The translations under genes and the position numbers were made by a program. 58,015 bases of DNA from Candidatus Harrisonbacteria bacterium. GTDB lineage: Bacteria > Patescibacteriota > Minisyncoccia > UBA6257 > 1-14-0-10-44-23. Below, one piece after another: positions 40,025-47,626 of the stretch. The notes below the pieces were generated by a model. That model saw nothing but the letters and a program-made list of their open reading frames with translations, was not told the DNA's origin and did not search any database. The DNA is taken from assembly GCA_023244975.1 (NCBI GenBank), contig JAHFLG010000012.1, forward strand, positions 1-58,015. Direction: 5' to 3'. How positions within the stretch are numbered: the stretch's first letter is position 1; the number at the start of each line of letters is the position of its first letter.

Positions 40025-40941
40025 TAATTCAGGATTGAGTGAAGCAAGGCCATCCGGAGGTAGAGTCCGTTTCTGGCTTCGCGGAAATAGGCGGCGCGCG
40101 GGTCGCTGTCGATGTCGCGGTTGATTTCGTCGACGCGGGGGAGCGGGTGCATGATGATTGAGTTTTTCTTCATCATTGAAACTATGCTCTTGTCGAGGAT
40201 ATATGAACCTTTGAGTTTGAGGTATTCAGCCTCGGAAGCAAACCGTTCTTTTTGGATCCGGGTCATGTAGAGCACATCAACCTTGGCGGCTACATCTTTG
40301 AGGTTGTTGTATTCTTCGAACTTCATGCCGTTGCCGTAGAGCTGTTTGTGCCCCTCTGGAAATTTGAGCTGATCGGGCGAGACCAGATAGATTTTGTTGT
40401 TGTAGCGGCTGAGGAGGTCGATGAGCGAGCGGCTCGCGCGGCCATAGAGCAGGTCGCCGGCCACGGCAATGGTCAGGCCGTCAATTTTTCCAAGTTCCTT
40501 TTTTATGGTGTACATGTCGAGGAGCGCCTGAGTTGGGTGCTCGCCGGCGCCGTCGCCGGCGTTGATGACCGGCACCGTTGAGATCTCTGACGCTATCTTA
40601 GCCGAACCTTCGATGCTGTGGCGCATCACAATGGCATCAACGTAGCCGGAGATTATCCGGATTGTGTCTTGCAACGTTTCGCCTTTGACCGCAGAGGAGA
40701 ACTCGCCGGCGTTTTCAGTGGATACTACCTCGCCACCGAGTTTAAGCATCGCGGTTTCAAACGAAAACCGAGTACGAGTACTCGGTTCATAAAAGAGAGC
40801 GGCCATTATCTTGCCTTGAAGCGGAGCCTTTTTAACAATGCTTTTTTCCTGTTTCTCAATTTTAGCAGCAAGAGCAAACAGTTCATTCAAAACTTTCGGA
40901 TCATGAAACTGCTTAGTGGTCAGTACATTCTGAAGTTTCAT
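40024..40941 (-). CDS. pyrB: Aspartate carbamoyltransferase, catalytic subunit
   Basis: 305 aa. Couples carbamoyl phosphate and aspartate, pyrimidine step 2. Motifs are FYEPSTRTRFSFETAMLKLGG (carbamoyl phosphate site), VINAGDGAGEHPTQALLDMYTI and HPLPRVDEINRDID (aspartate loop). The ATG at 40941 matches the family start LQNVLTTKQF; the upstream extension crosses element B2. No pyrI regulatory chain is nearby, so the enzyme is probably an unregulated trimer. Confidence 0.96.
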   Translation of the reverse strand: MKLQNVLTTKQFHDPKVLNELFALAAKIEKQEKSIVKKAPLQGKIMAALFYEPSTRTRFSFETAMLKLGGEVVSTENAGEFSSAVKGETLQDTIRIISGYVDAIVMRHSIEGSAKIASEISTVPVINAGDGAGEHPTQALLDMYTIKKELGKIDGLTIAVAGDLLYGRASRSLIDLLSRYNNKIYLVSPDQLKFPEGHKQLYGNGMKFEEYNNLKDVAAKVDVLYMTRIQKERFASEAEYLKLKGSYILDKSIVSMMKKNSIIMHPLPRVDEINRDIDSDPRAAYFREARNGLYLRMALLHSILN

Positions 40942-40985
40942 ATGTAACGAGATTATACCAGCAGTTTGCAGCTTCAGCAATATTC

Positions 40986-41074
40986 TAGGCCGAGCCGTAA
41001 CCCCGGCCGTCACAGCGAGTATAGACATTGGTTTCCTACTCGCGAGACGGACGAGGGTGAGCGCGAGGCCCCTA
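40986..41074. repeat. Structured intergenic element, family B, copy B2
   Basis: TAGGCC pairs with GGCC...TA at the ends, and the hairpin GCGAGTA (41015-41021) pairs with TACTCGC (41037-41043). It lies between pyrC and pyrB and its right end overlaps the pyrC stop (41072-41074). It is closely similar to B1 over most of its length. Confidence 0.8.
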
Positions 41075-42328
41075 CGCCTGCGGATATACTCTGCCTAATG
41101 AAATTGTAAACTTGACGCTGCCGGGGAAGGTAGTGTCGGTAAATGGAGACCAGCCAACCTTGGTTTTGAGGTCAGCGTCACGGACAGTCCAGGATTTTTT
41201 CGGATCGATAATTGTGAGTGAGCCGGCGTATCCCTTTTCTATGTTTCCAAATTTTTTATTGCTGAACTGATTTATATAAGCGCCGGGATTGAAGCTACAG
41301 ACGCGGGCGATGTCGCGTGGGGTAAAGCCATGCTCACTCATGAGCCAGGTGGCGAATGAACCATAGGTGTCGAGGTGAGGCATACCATTAGCGCCTTTCA
41401 TTTTTTCTTCTTTGGTATTGGGCGAGTGATCGGTGGCCAGATAGTCGAGCGTGCCGTCTTTGAGACCTTCGATAACGGCAGCGCGATCTTCGGCGGAGCG
41501 AATCGGCGGATTTATCTGCAGCCACGGATGATTTTTTTCGTTAAGCATTGTGGCATCAAAGAACATATGGTGCGGCGCTGCCTCGGCAGTGACGTGGGCG
41601 CCATGGATCTTGGCTGCTCGAATCATTTCCACACCTTTTTTTGTGGAGATGTGGCAGAGCTTGCCAGTGAGATTGTATTTGGCAATGAGTTTGAGGGCGA
41701 AGTCGATGGCCGAAATTTCGGCTTCCGGCGGCCGGCGGAGTTCGTGCGTCGGCTGGTTTTTATTTTTTTCCAAAATTTCCGGGTCATCGCAGTGGAAGGT
41801 GACTGCCTGCCCGACATACTTCGCGATTGCCGCTTCAATATCTTCAAATGAATTAAAGAACAGATCGCCAACCGAGTGAGCCATAAAGATCTTGTATGGG
41901 ACTTTCCGGGAGAGCGGCTTGGTGCCCTTGCCAATGCCGGCATACAAGACGACCGGAATCAACGCATGGGCATCTTTCAATTTTTCTTTAGCGGCGTAGC
42001 TTGAGTCATCAACCGGAGGAACAGGATTGTTGGGCATCTCAACGAACTGGGTGACGCCGCCGTGGAGCGCCGCCTCTGAAGCGGTTTTAAAGTCTTCCTT
42101 ATACAAATCTTTGCCGCTTACGTCTTCGCGAGCATGGACATGCAGGTCGGTGAAGCTGGGGAAGATGAGGCAGCCCGAAGTATCAAGTAACAAGTCACGA
42201 GTGACACCTTTCTTACTTGTTACTTGCGACTTGTAACTTACGTCTTCGATTAGGCCGGTTTGTTCATTGATGACAATGGTGCCATCAAATTCTTCGTCAT
42301 GATTTACGATATGTCCGGATATGTTCAT
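41072..42328 (-). CDS. pyrC: Dihydroorotase (amidohydrolase family)
   Basis: 418 aa. Zinc amidohydrolase closing carbamoyl aspartate to dihydroorotate. It has the metal HxH in DLHVHAREDV (about residue 55), MPNNPVPPVDD, His ligands in VTFHCDD and LCHISTKKG, and the catalytic Asp in ATDHSPNTKEEK. The metal-bridging carboxylated Lys was not placed by eye. The start ATG at 42328 (MNISGHIVNHDEEF) was chosen; the longer reading runs through element A3. Codons near residues 30-50 (SYKSQVTSKKGVTRDLLLDTS) come from a heptad repeat palindrome, so this segment, in the N-terminal beta-domain, is probably lineage-specific. Confidence 0.92.
   Translation of the reverse strand: MNISGHIVNHDEEFDGTIVINEQTGLIEDVSYKSQVTSKKGVTRDLLLDTSGCLIFPSFTDLHVHAREDVSGKDLYKEDFKTASEAALHGGVTQFVEMPNNPVPPVDDSSYAAKEKLKDAHALIPVVLYAGIGKGTKPLSRKVPYKIFMAHSVGDLFFNSFEDIEAAIAKYVGQAVTFHCDDPEILEKNKNQPTHELRRPPEAEISAIDFALKLIAKYNLTGKLCHISTKKGVEMIRAAKIHGAHVTAEAAPHHMFFDATMLNEKNHPWLQINPPIRSAEDRAAVIEGLKDGTLDYLATDHSPNTKEEKMKGANGMPHLDTYGSFATWLMSEHGFTPRDIARVCSFNPGAYINQFSNKKFGNIEKGYAGSLTIIDPKKSWTVRDADLKTKVGWSPFTDTTFPGSVKFTISLGRVYPQA
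42178..42240 (-). repeat. Inverted 7-nt periodic repeat inside pyrC
   Basis: Plus-strand units AAGTATC AAGTAAC AAGTCAC on the left, and TTACTTG TTACTTG CGACTTG on the right. CAAGTAACAAGT (42184-42195) pairs perfectly with ACTTGTTACTTG (42215-42226). The reading frame stays open through the palindrome. Confidence 0.65.
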
Positions 42329-42338
42329 GTTGTTTAGT

Positions 42339-42454
42339 GTAGCAGCAGTGCCAAATCCCTGCGGGCACCAGAATGGTTTTCTTACTGAAAACCTTCTTCT
42401 CGCTCGCGCCGCCGCGCTCCGCGATGTGCCCTCGGGACATGGCACTGCTGCTAC
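42339..42454 (+). repeat. Palindromic intergenic element, family A, copy A3
   Basis: Terminal arms of 15 bp: GTAGCAGCAGTGCCA (42339-42353) with 42440-42454. Core as in A1 and A2; internal hairpin GGTTTTC-TTACT-GAAAACC where A2 has GGTTCGTC/GACGAACC. It fills the gap between pyrD (stop at 42451-42453, inside the right arm) and the pyrC start at 42328. Confidence 0.85.
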
Positions 42455-43539
42455 GGCTCAGGCTTATATGTTCCTACGGCTTCTTGGATGGTTTTGTATC
42501 CATCGCGCTGTAGTAATTGTACCAGACCTTTGTTGATCTGTTTGACCAGCCCGGGGCCTTCGTAGATGAGTCCGGTGTAGAGTTCCACCAGGGTCGCTCC
42601 GGCTTTAATAAGGTCGTAGGCGTCTTCGGCGCTGCTGACGCCGCCGCAGCCGATGATGAATGGTTTATCTAGTTTTTTGTAGATATAACTAACCAGTTCA
42701 ACTGCCCAGGTTTTGATCGGCTCGCCACTCAGCCCGCCCTTACCCATACTTTCCAGTGTCGCGTCCGACGTCTTGAGTCCGGCGCGCGCGACCGAGGTGT
42801 TCATGACCACATAGCCGGAGATATGATGTTTTTTAGTGACGACTAGAATCTGATCCAGAACTTCTTCGGATACATCAGGGGAGAGCTTGATGAGCGTGGG
42901 TTTGCGCATAGTGAATTTTGTCTCAGCTGCGCGCAGAGCTCTCAGTAGGCTGTCGAGGGTCACTGGATCTTCAAAGGTTTTGCCGTCGGCGGTGTTTGGG
43001 CAGCTGATGTTGATGACCATAAACGATGAAAGTTGGTAGAGGGTTTGAAACGAAGCACAGAAATCGCTGATAGCATCAGCTCCCATAATCAGCGAATCAT
43101 TGGTTTTAACAATGTTAATGCCGAGCGGAATCTCGAGATGTTGACCATTGATACGATGAGCAATAACTTCTGCACCTTCATTGTTAAGTCCCATGCGGTT
43201 AATCAGGGCGCGGTCTTCGGGTAGCCGAAAGAGCCGCGGTTTTGGATTGCCCTCGGCAGGACGCGCGCTCACCGAACCAATTTCTGTGAAGCCAAAGCCA
43301 AGGGCTGGCAGGAACTCGCTGAGCTTGGCGTGTTTGTCGAAGCCGGCAGCGAGGCCGATGGGATTTTTAAAACTCATGCCGAGAGCCTCAACATGCAGCC
43401 GCGAGTCTTCAAAGTCGTAGAAGAATTTTATGAGTGATTTAAACGGGGAGCGAGCGAGCAGACTACCAAGACTTTGAAAGAAGGCGTGGGCGCGTTCCGG
43501 TTTTTGTGCAAAAAATATCGGTCGGACGAGTTTATACAT
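42451..43539 (-). CDS. pyrD: Dihydroorotate dehydrogenase, class 2-like scaffold with a class 1-type Cys
   Basis: 362 aa FMN enzyme oxidising dihydroorotate to orotate. The N-terminal extension (MYKLVRPIFFAQKPERAHAF) is that of class 2, membrane-associated, quinone-linked enzymes, as are NPIGLAAGFDKHAK, EIGSVSARPAEGNPKPRLFRL and LINRMGLNNEG. However, the catalytic-base position that is Ser in class 2 (NISSPNT) is Cys here (NISCPNT), as in class 1. The ATG at 43539 gives the family start; the ATG at 43554 is possible. It overlaps the pyrF stop by 8 nt. The true electron acceptor is open. Confidence 0.92.
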   Translation of the reverse strand: MYKLVRPIFFAQKPERAHAFFQSLGSLLARSPFKSLIKFFYDFEDSRLHVEALGMSFKNPIGLAAGFDKHAKLSEFLPALGFGFTEIGSVSARPAEGNPKPRLFRLPEDRALINRMGLNNEGAEVIAHRINGQHLEIPLGINIVKTNDSLIMGADAISDFCASFQTLYQLSSFMVINISCPNTADGKTFEDPVTLDSLLRALRAAETKFTMRKPTLIKLSPDVSEEVLDQILVVTKKHHISGYVVMNTSVARAGLKTSDATLESMGKGGLSGEPIKTWAVELVSYIYKKLDKPFIIGCGGVSSAEDAYDLIKAGATLVELYTGLIYEGPGLVKQINKGLVQLLQRDGYKTIQEAVGTYKPEP

Positions 43540-44275
43540 GGGAGCGTACGGCATTGAGCTCGTCGCGCATCTTCATGGCGGCGGCGCGCGGGTCTTTGTC
43601 GTAGATAATGCCGCGGGACGAGCTGATGATTGCGCCGCTTCCACCAGCAGTAAAGCAGGGTCGGACACTCTCGGCGGTACCACCTTGGGCGCCATAGCCG
43701 GGGACGAGCCACATGGAGTTTGGCATAGCTGCGCGTAGCGCCTTGGCTTCTTCGGGATAGGTCGCTCCGACAACGGCTCCAGAGCCCCACTGATTAATCA
43801 GCTGTGCCACCTTCATATATATATCGTCCTGAAGTTCTTTGGCAGATGGGTTGGAGGTACGGCAGAGGACAAAGACTCCTTTATCTTTATATGTAAGGAA
43901 GGGTGCCACGCCATCAGAGCCAAGATAGGGATTGACGGTGATGAAGTCCGCGCCAAGTTCTTCAAAATGTGCTTTCGCATAGGCCTGTGAAGTTGATCCA
44001 ATGTCGCCGCGTTTGCTGTCATCAATCGCGAGGACTCCTTTGCTGTGAATGTAGTCGATAGTCTGCTTAAACGCATCCCAGCCGGTAGCACCAAAGCGTT
44101 CATAGAAGGCCATCTGCGGTTTAAAGGCGACAACCAGGTCGTGCGTGGCATCAATTATGTGCTTGTTGAAACTTACAATCTCATCGGCAGTGGTTGCTTG
44201 CATCGGGTCGAGACCAACACACACCACGCTGTTTTTTGTCTTGATGTCCTGGGCGAGTTGTTCAAAGGCGTTCAT
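43532..44275 (-). CDS. pyrF: Orotidine 5'-phosphate decarboxylase
   Basis: 247 aa TIM-barrel enzyme making UMP. It belongs to the longer subfamily, with SVVCVGLDPM at the start, the catalytic DSKRGDIGSTSQAYA (Lys/Asp tetrad), VNPYLGSDGVAPF and SSRGIIYD (phosphate loop). Its ATG shares one base with the pyrE stop (TAATG), and its stop lies inside pyrD. The order pyrE-pyrF-pyrD-pyrC-pyrB is tight enough to be one transcript. Confidence 0.95.
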   Translation of the reverse strand: MNAFEQLAQDIKTKNSVVCVGLDPMQATTADEIVSFNKHIIDATHDLVVAFKPQMAFYERFGATGWDAFKQTIDYIHSKGVLAIDDSKRGDIGSTSQAYAKAHFEELGADFITVNPYLGSDGVAPFLTYKDKGVFVLCRTSNPSAKELQDDIYMKVAQLINQWGSGAVVGATYPEEAKALRAAMPNSMWLVPGYGAQGGTAESVRPCFTAGGSGAIISSSRGIIYDKDPRAAAMKMRDELNAVRSHV

Positions 44276-44961
44276 TATTTGAGTGAGAGCGGCTGGGTGC
44301 CGTAGGTTTTAAAGTAGGTTTCGGTTGCCGTAAGAATTTCAGGAGTCTGTGTGTGTTGGCTGCAGAGCTTTGGTAGCAGGGTGAGCAGGTTAGACATAGC
44401 AAAGTAGGGAACACCTTTTGATGTTAAGATGTCGGCTACATTTTTTTTGTCATCGGTGAGTTCGTTGCGGTTGGTCAGGGCAATCGCGGCGACAATATCG
44501 ACATTGAGAGCCTTTAAGGAGTCTATGGTTTTGATCAGCGAGCCACCGGTAGTGGTCACATCTTCAAGAACAACAACTCTGCCCTTAGGCATAGCCAAGA
44601 AAGATTTATCTTTAGGATCGCCATGATCTTTTTCTTTGCCGCGACCCATGGCAAGAGTGTGACTGCCCTTACTAAATGTCTTCTGGCTCTTGGCCCATTT
44701 GTACTGAGTTAGCACGCCAAGCTTGGTCGCGCCTTCGGGGACGCCGTAGAACGTATCAACTGGTAACTGATGACCGATAACAAATGACAGAACAAAGTCG
44801 GTCAGCTGGTCAATCAGATACACATCTTCCGCGGCCGTGCGCCAGTTTACATAACAGTTGCACATCCGGCCGGATTTAAATTTCACTGGTTGCTCATGGA
44901 AACCAATAATACCGTTTTCAAGAATGAAGTCATCAAATCTGTTCTGGTCAAAGGCTGACAT
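44275..44961 (-). CDS. pyrE: Orotate phosphoribosyltransferase
   Basis: 228 aa. Transfers the phosphoribosyl group of PRPP to orotate. The PRPP-binding loop VVVLEDVTTTGGSLIKTIDSL is clear, and the segment FYGVPEGATKLGVL and the mobile Lys-rich loop region ARGKEKDHGDPKDKSFL fit the family. The start at 44961 (MSAFDQNRFDDFI) gives a natural N-terminus; 14 upstream codons would reach the EEP gene. Confidence 0.93.
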   Translation of the reverse strand: MSAFDQNRFDDFILENGIIGFHEQPVKFKSGRMCNCYVNWRTAAEDVYLIDQLTDFVLSFVIGHQLPVDTFYGVPEGATKLGVLTQYKWAKSQKTFSKGSHTLAMGRGKEKDHGDPKDKSFLAMPKGRVVVLEDVTTTGGSLIKTIDSLKALNVDIVAAIALTNRNELTDDKKNVADILTSKGVPYFAMSNLLTLLPKLCSQHTQTPEILTATETYFKTYGTQPLSLK

Positions 44962-44992
44962 CGCCTTAGAGAATATCAGAAAATTGGGCGGC

Positions 44993-45766
44993 TTACAACT
45001 CAAATTCGCAGACGAGCGGCAGATGGTCAGAGGCGTCTACATTCGGCTGTTTATGGCTCAGAGTTCTCACATCAGGACTGGTAAAGACAAAATCAACAAT
45101 CGCGTCTTTGTAGCCTGAGTCGGCGGGCTTACGCTTCATGTTAAAACTCGTGACCCGCTCGCCTCTAAAGAGGTCGGTCATAGCGTGGCCGATTAGATTC
45201 ATAGACTCAGTGCCTTCATTCACATTAAAGTCGCCGCACAGAATGGCCGGATGCTTGTCCTGAATTTTTTCCACAATCATTTTGCTCATCGCCAGCCTCC
45301 GTTCGGTATCCTTGCCATGCGTGCTCCAGATACCGTGGACATTGAAGAGGTGGAGTGCCGCCTCGCCAACATCGGCGGTTGCGTATTGCATGGCGCGAGG
45401 CACAGAGGTCTCATACTGGCCGTCGTCTATCCAGTGGTCATTGTAGGGCACGTCGAGATAATGTGTACTGACCTGCGTCAGTGGAAATTTTGAAAGAAAG
45501 GCCGTGCCCCAGAGTGGAGCAGGACTCAGAAATATTTTGCCCTCGCTCATACGGCGCATGGTTGGGGCATAGGCCTTGTAGGGAAGAGCGAGAACCTTTT
45601 GTAGGTTGGCGAGCGTATTAAATCGTGGCTGAGCATTGGGGTCGGCGCACTCATAAACTTCTTGCATAGCCAGTATGTCCGGCTGTTCTGATTTTAAAAA
45701 ACTCACTAGATTGTCCCAGAACAGGCCACCCATGAAGATATTGAGATGAATAAATTTGAGCTTCAT
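44993..45766 (-). CDS. Endonuclease/exonuclease/phosphatase family protein
   Basis: 257 aa. Family motifs: HLNIFMG at the start, LAMQEVYECAD (metal-binding Glu), catalytic His in LFNVHGIWS, CGDFNVNEGT (Asp-Asn), and SDHLPLVCEF with the terminal Asp-His pair. No signal peptide. Substrate may be nucleic acid, a phospholipid head group or an inositol phosphate; context with pyrE 31 nt downstream gives no decision. It is divergent from the helicase gene with a 44-nt gap, and a -10-like TATTCT ends exactly 6 nt before its ATG. Confidence 0.85.
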   Translation of the reverse strand: MKLKFIHLNIFMGGLFWDNLVSFLKSEQPDILAMQEVYECADPNAQPRFNTLANLQKVLALPYKAYAPTMRRMSEGKIFLSPAPLWGTAFLSKFPLTQVSTHYLDVPYNDHWIDDGQYETSVPRAMQYATADVGEAALHLFNVHGIWSTHGKDTERRLAMSKMIVEKIQDKHPAILCGDFNVNEGTESMNLIGHAMTDLFRGERVTSFNMKRKPADSGYKDAIVDFVFTSPDVRTLSHKQPNVDASDHLPLVCEFEL

Positions 45767-45810
45767 GGGTATAGAATAGCTTTATTTATAGTAAGGAGTA
45801 TAGTAGCCCC

Positions 45811-47034
45811 ATGACTGATACTCAAGGATTTTATGGATTAGGGATTGCGCCGGGCATCTTAAGCGTACTTGATAGGCTCAATTTCAAGGTTCCTACGCCT
45901 ATTCAGGAGAAGTCGATTCCACTGGCTATTGAAGGAAAAGACCTCATCGGTATTGCCCAAACCGGCACCGGCAAGACATTGGCATTTGGCATTCCAATGA
46001 TTCAGACGGTGCTACAAGGGAAATCAAAAGGCCTGGTGATTTTGCCGACTCGCGAGCTTGCTCTTCAGGTCTATGAATCATTTATGAAAGTTGGCGCGTC
46101 GCAGGGGCTCAAGTGTGCGCTACTTATCGGCGGAGAACCGATTGGCCGGCAGATTCGTGATATCAATAAAAATCCACACATTGTTATTGGTACTCCGGGC
46201 CGCATTATCGACCACCTCGAACAGCGAACAATTACGTTTGCTCAGGTTGCCTGCCTGGTGCTGGATGAGGCCGACCGGATGCTCGACATGGGGTTTGCTC
46301 CGTCACTCCACCGAATTTTACAGATGGTTCCTAAAGAGCGCCAGACGATGTTGTTTTCTGCCACTATGCCTGAACAAATAGTAAATATCGCGCGCGCGCA
46401 GATGAAATTGCCGGTGCGCGTTGAAATAGCGCCTCAGGGGAGCACTGCCAAGGATATTACTCAAGAACTGTTTTTTGTGCGCAAAGAAGAAAAACCGCGA
46501 CTACTTGAAAAACTTCTTCAAGAATATCGCGGTTCAGTGCTCGTATTTATGAAAACAAAATTTGCGACCAAGCGGCTGACGCGCGCGGTCTCTGTTATGG
46601 GCCACACTGTCGCCGAGATTCATTCCAACCGCTCGCTGAGCCAGCGACGCGAGGCACTTAGTGGATTTAAAACCGGCAAGTATCGCGTGCTCATTGCCAC
46701 TGATATTGCTGCGCGAGGTATTGATGTTAAAGGGATTGAGCTCGTTCTCAACTATGACTTGCCGATGAATGCCGAAGACTATATTCATCGTATCGGCCGA
46801 ACCGGTCGTGCCGGCATGGCCGGACACGCGATTGCCTTTGCTACTCCGGATCAGCGCGGTGACGTCCGTGGCATTGAGCGACTCATGCGTATCTCGCTTC
46901 CGCAATCAAAGTTGCCGGAGCTCCCGCCGGCTCGTGAGCTGCCGCCCGCGCCAGCGCAGGGATCTTCGCCTCGTCCATTTCGACCAGGGTATCGCCCCGG
47001 CGGCAACTTTGGGCGCCGCAGGTTTAATAGATAA
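45811..47034 (+). CDS. DEAD-box ATP-dependent RNA helicase
   Basis: 407 aa. All core motifs are present: Q motif near PTPIQEKSIP, Walker A AQTGTGKT, PTRELA, TPGR, DEAD, SAT, and in domain 2 RGIDVKGIE and HRIGRTGR. The C-terminal tail is short, Pro/Arg-rich (PPARELPPAPAQGSS, RPGYRPGGNFGRRRFNR), like RhlE-type helicases. It unwinds RNA in ribosome assembly or mRNA decay. TATAGT lies exactly 6 nt upstream of the ATG. Confidence 0.95.
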   Translation: MTDTQGFYGLGIAPGILSVLDRLNFKVPTPIQEKSIPLAIEGKDLIGIAQTGTGKTLAFGIPMIQTVLQGKSKGLVILPTRELALQVYESFMKVGASQGLKCALLIGGEPIGRQIRDINKNPHIVIGTPGRIIDHLEQRTITFAQVACLVLDEADRMLDMGFAPSLHRILQMVPKERQTMLFSATMPEQIVNIARAQMKLPVRVEIAPQGSTAKDITQELFFVRKEEKPRLLEKLLQEYRGSVLVFMKTKFATKRLTRAVSVMGHTVAEIHSNRSLSQRREALSGFKTGKYRVLIATDIAARGIDVKGIELVLNYDLPMNAEDYIHRIGRTGRAGMAGHAIAFATPDQRGDVRGIERLMRISLPQSKLPELPPARELPPAPAQGSSPRPFRPGYRPGGNFGRRRFNR

Positions 47035-47065
47035 TATTTTCCTTAGCAGATTGTAGTAATCACGT

Positions 47066-47626
47066 ATGGCTGTTTCAGCAGATGCGACAGATGAAGCTAT
47101 AACGAAAGCAGTACAGGCAGGGGACAGTAATGCCTTCAGCGTGCTTGTGACACGTTACGAGCAGAAGATCGCGCGGTACGCCAAGCGCTTTTTGCTCGGC
47201 GGTGAGGACGGCAAGGATATTGTCCAAGAGGTGTTTATTAAGGCATATATCAATATAAAAAGTTTTGACGCGAGCCGCCGATTTTCTCCCTGGCTGTACC
47301 GAATCGCGCATAATGAGTTTGTGAACGCGATTAAAAAGCGTAGCAAGTCGCCGGTATTTTCTTTTGATTTTGATACGCTCTTTCCGCATCCGGTGGCTAA
47401 AGAAACTGCTGACAGCGAGATGAGCCGTAACGAGCTTAAGGAGATGCTTGAGAAGTCTCTTGATCAGATCGACGTGAAATATCGGGAGCCGCTTGTGTTG
47501 TACTACTTTGAGGAACTCGATTATGGCGAAATCGCTCAGGTACTCCAGATTCCGGCCTCGACGGTCGGGGTCAGGTTGAAACGAGGTCGAGATATGCTCA
47601 AAACTATTGTAAAGAAGTATGAATAA
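47066..47626 (+). CDS. ECF-type RNA polymerase sigma factor
   Basis: 186 aa. Region 2 (residues about 25-90) has GGEDGKDIVQEVFIKAYINIKSFD and PWLYRIAHNEFVNAIKKR; region 4 (about 125-180) has KYREPLVLYYFEELDYGEIAQVLQIPASTVGVRLKRGRD. Region 1.1 and 3 are missing, as in ECF factors. The next gene overlaps by 8 nt and encodes a membrane protein, a typical arrangement for an anti-sigma factor. It may direct the downstream MacAB-like genes. Confidence 0.93.
   Translation: MAVSADATDEAITKAVQAGDSNAFSVLVTRYEQKIARYAKRFLLGGEDGKDIVQEVFIKAYINIKSFDASRRFSPWLYRIAHNEFVNAIKKRSKSPVFSFDFDTLFPHPVAKETADSEMSRNELKEMLEKSLDQIDVKYREPLVLYYFEELDYGEIAQVLQIPASTVGVRLKRGRDMLKTIVKKYE

Noticed and set aside
41375..41851. 158-aa plus-strand ORF opposite pyrC
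   Set aside because: Antisense to the metal-site region of dihydroorotase. The length comes from G+C bias in the complementary strand.
10801..42454. CRISPR array
   Set aside because: The repeats are few, 90-120 nt long, dispersed and without regular spacers; no cas genes are present.
10801..42454. Insertion sequences
   Set aside because: Elements A-D have inverted repeats but no transposase and no flanking target duplications were found by eye; a MITE-like origin stays possible.
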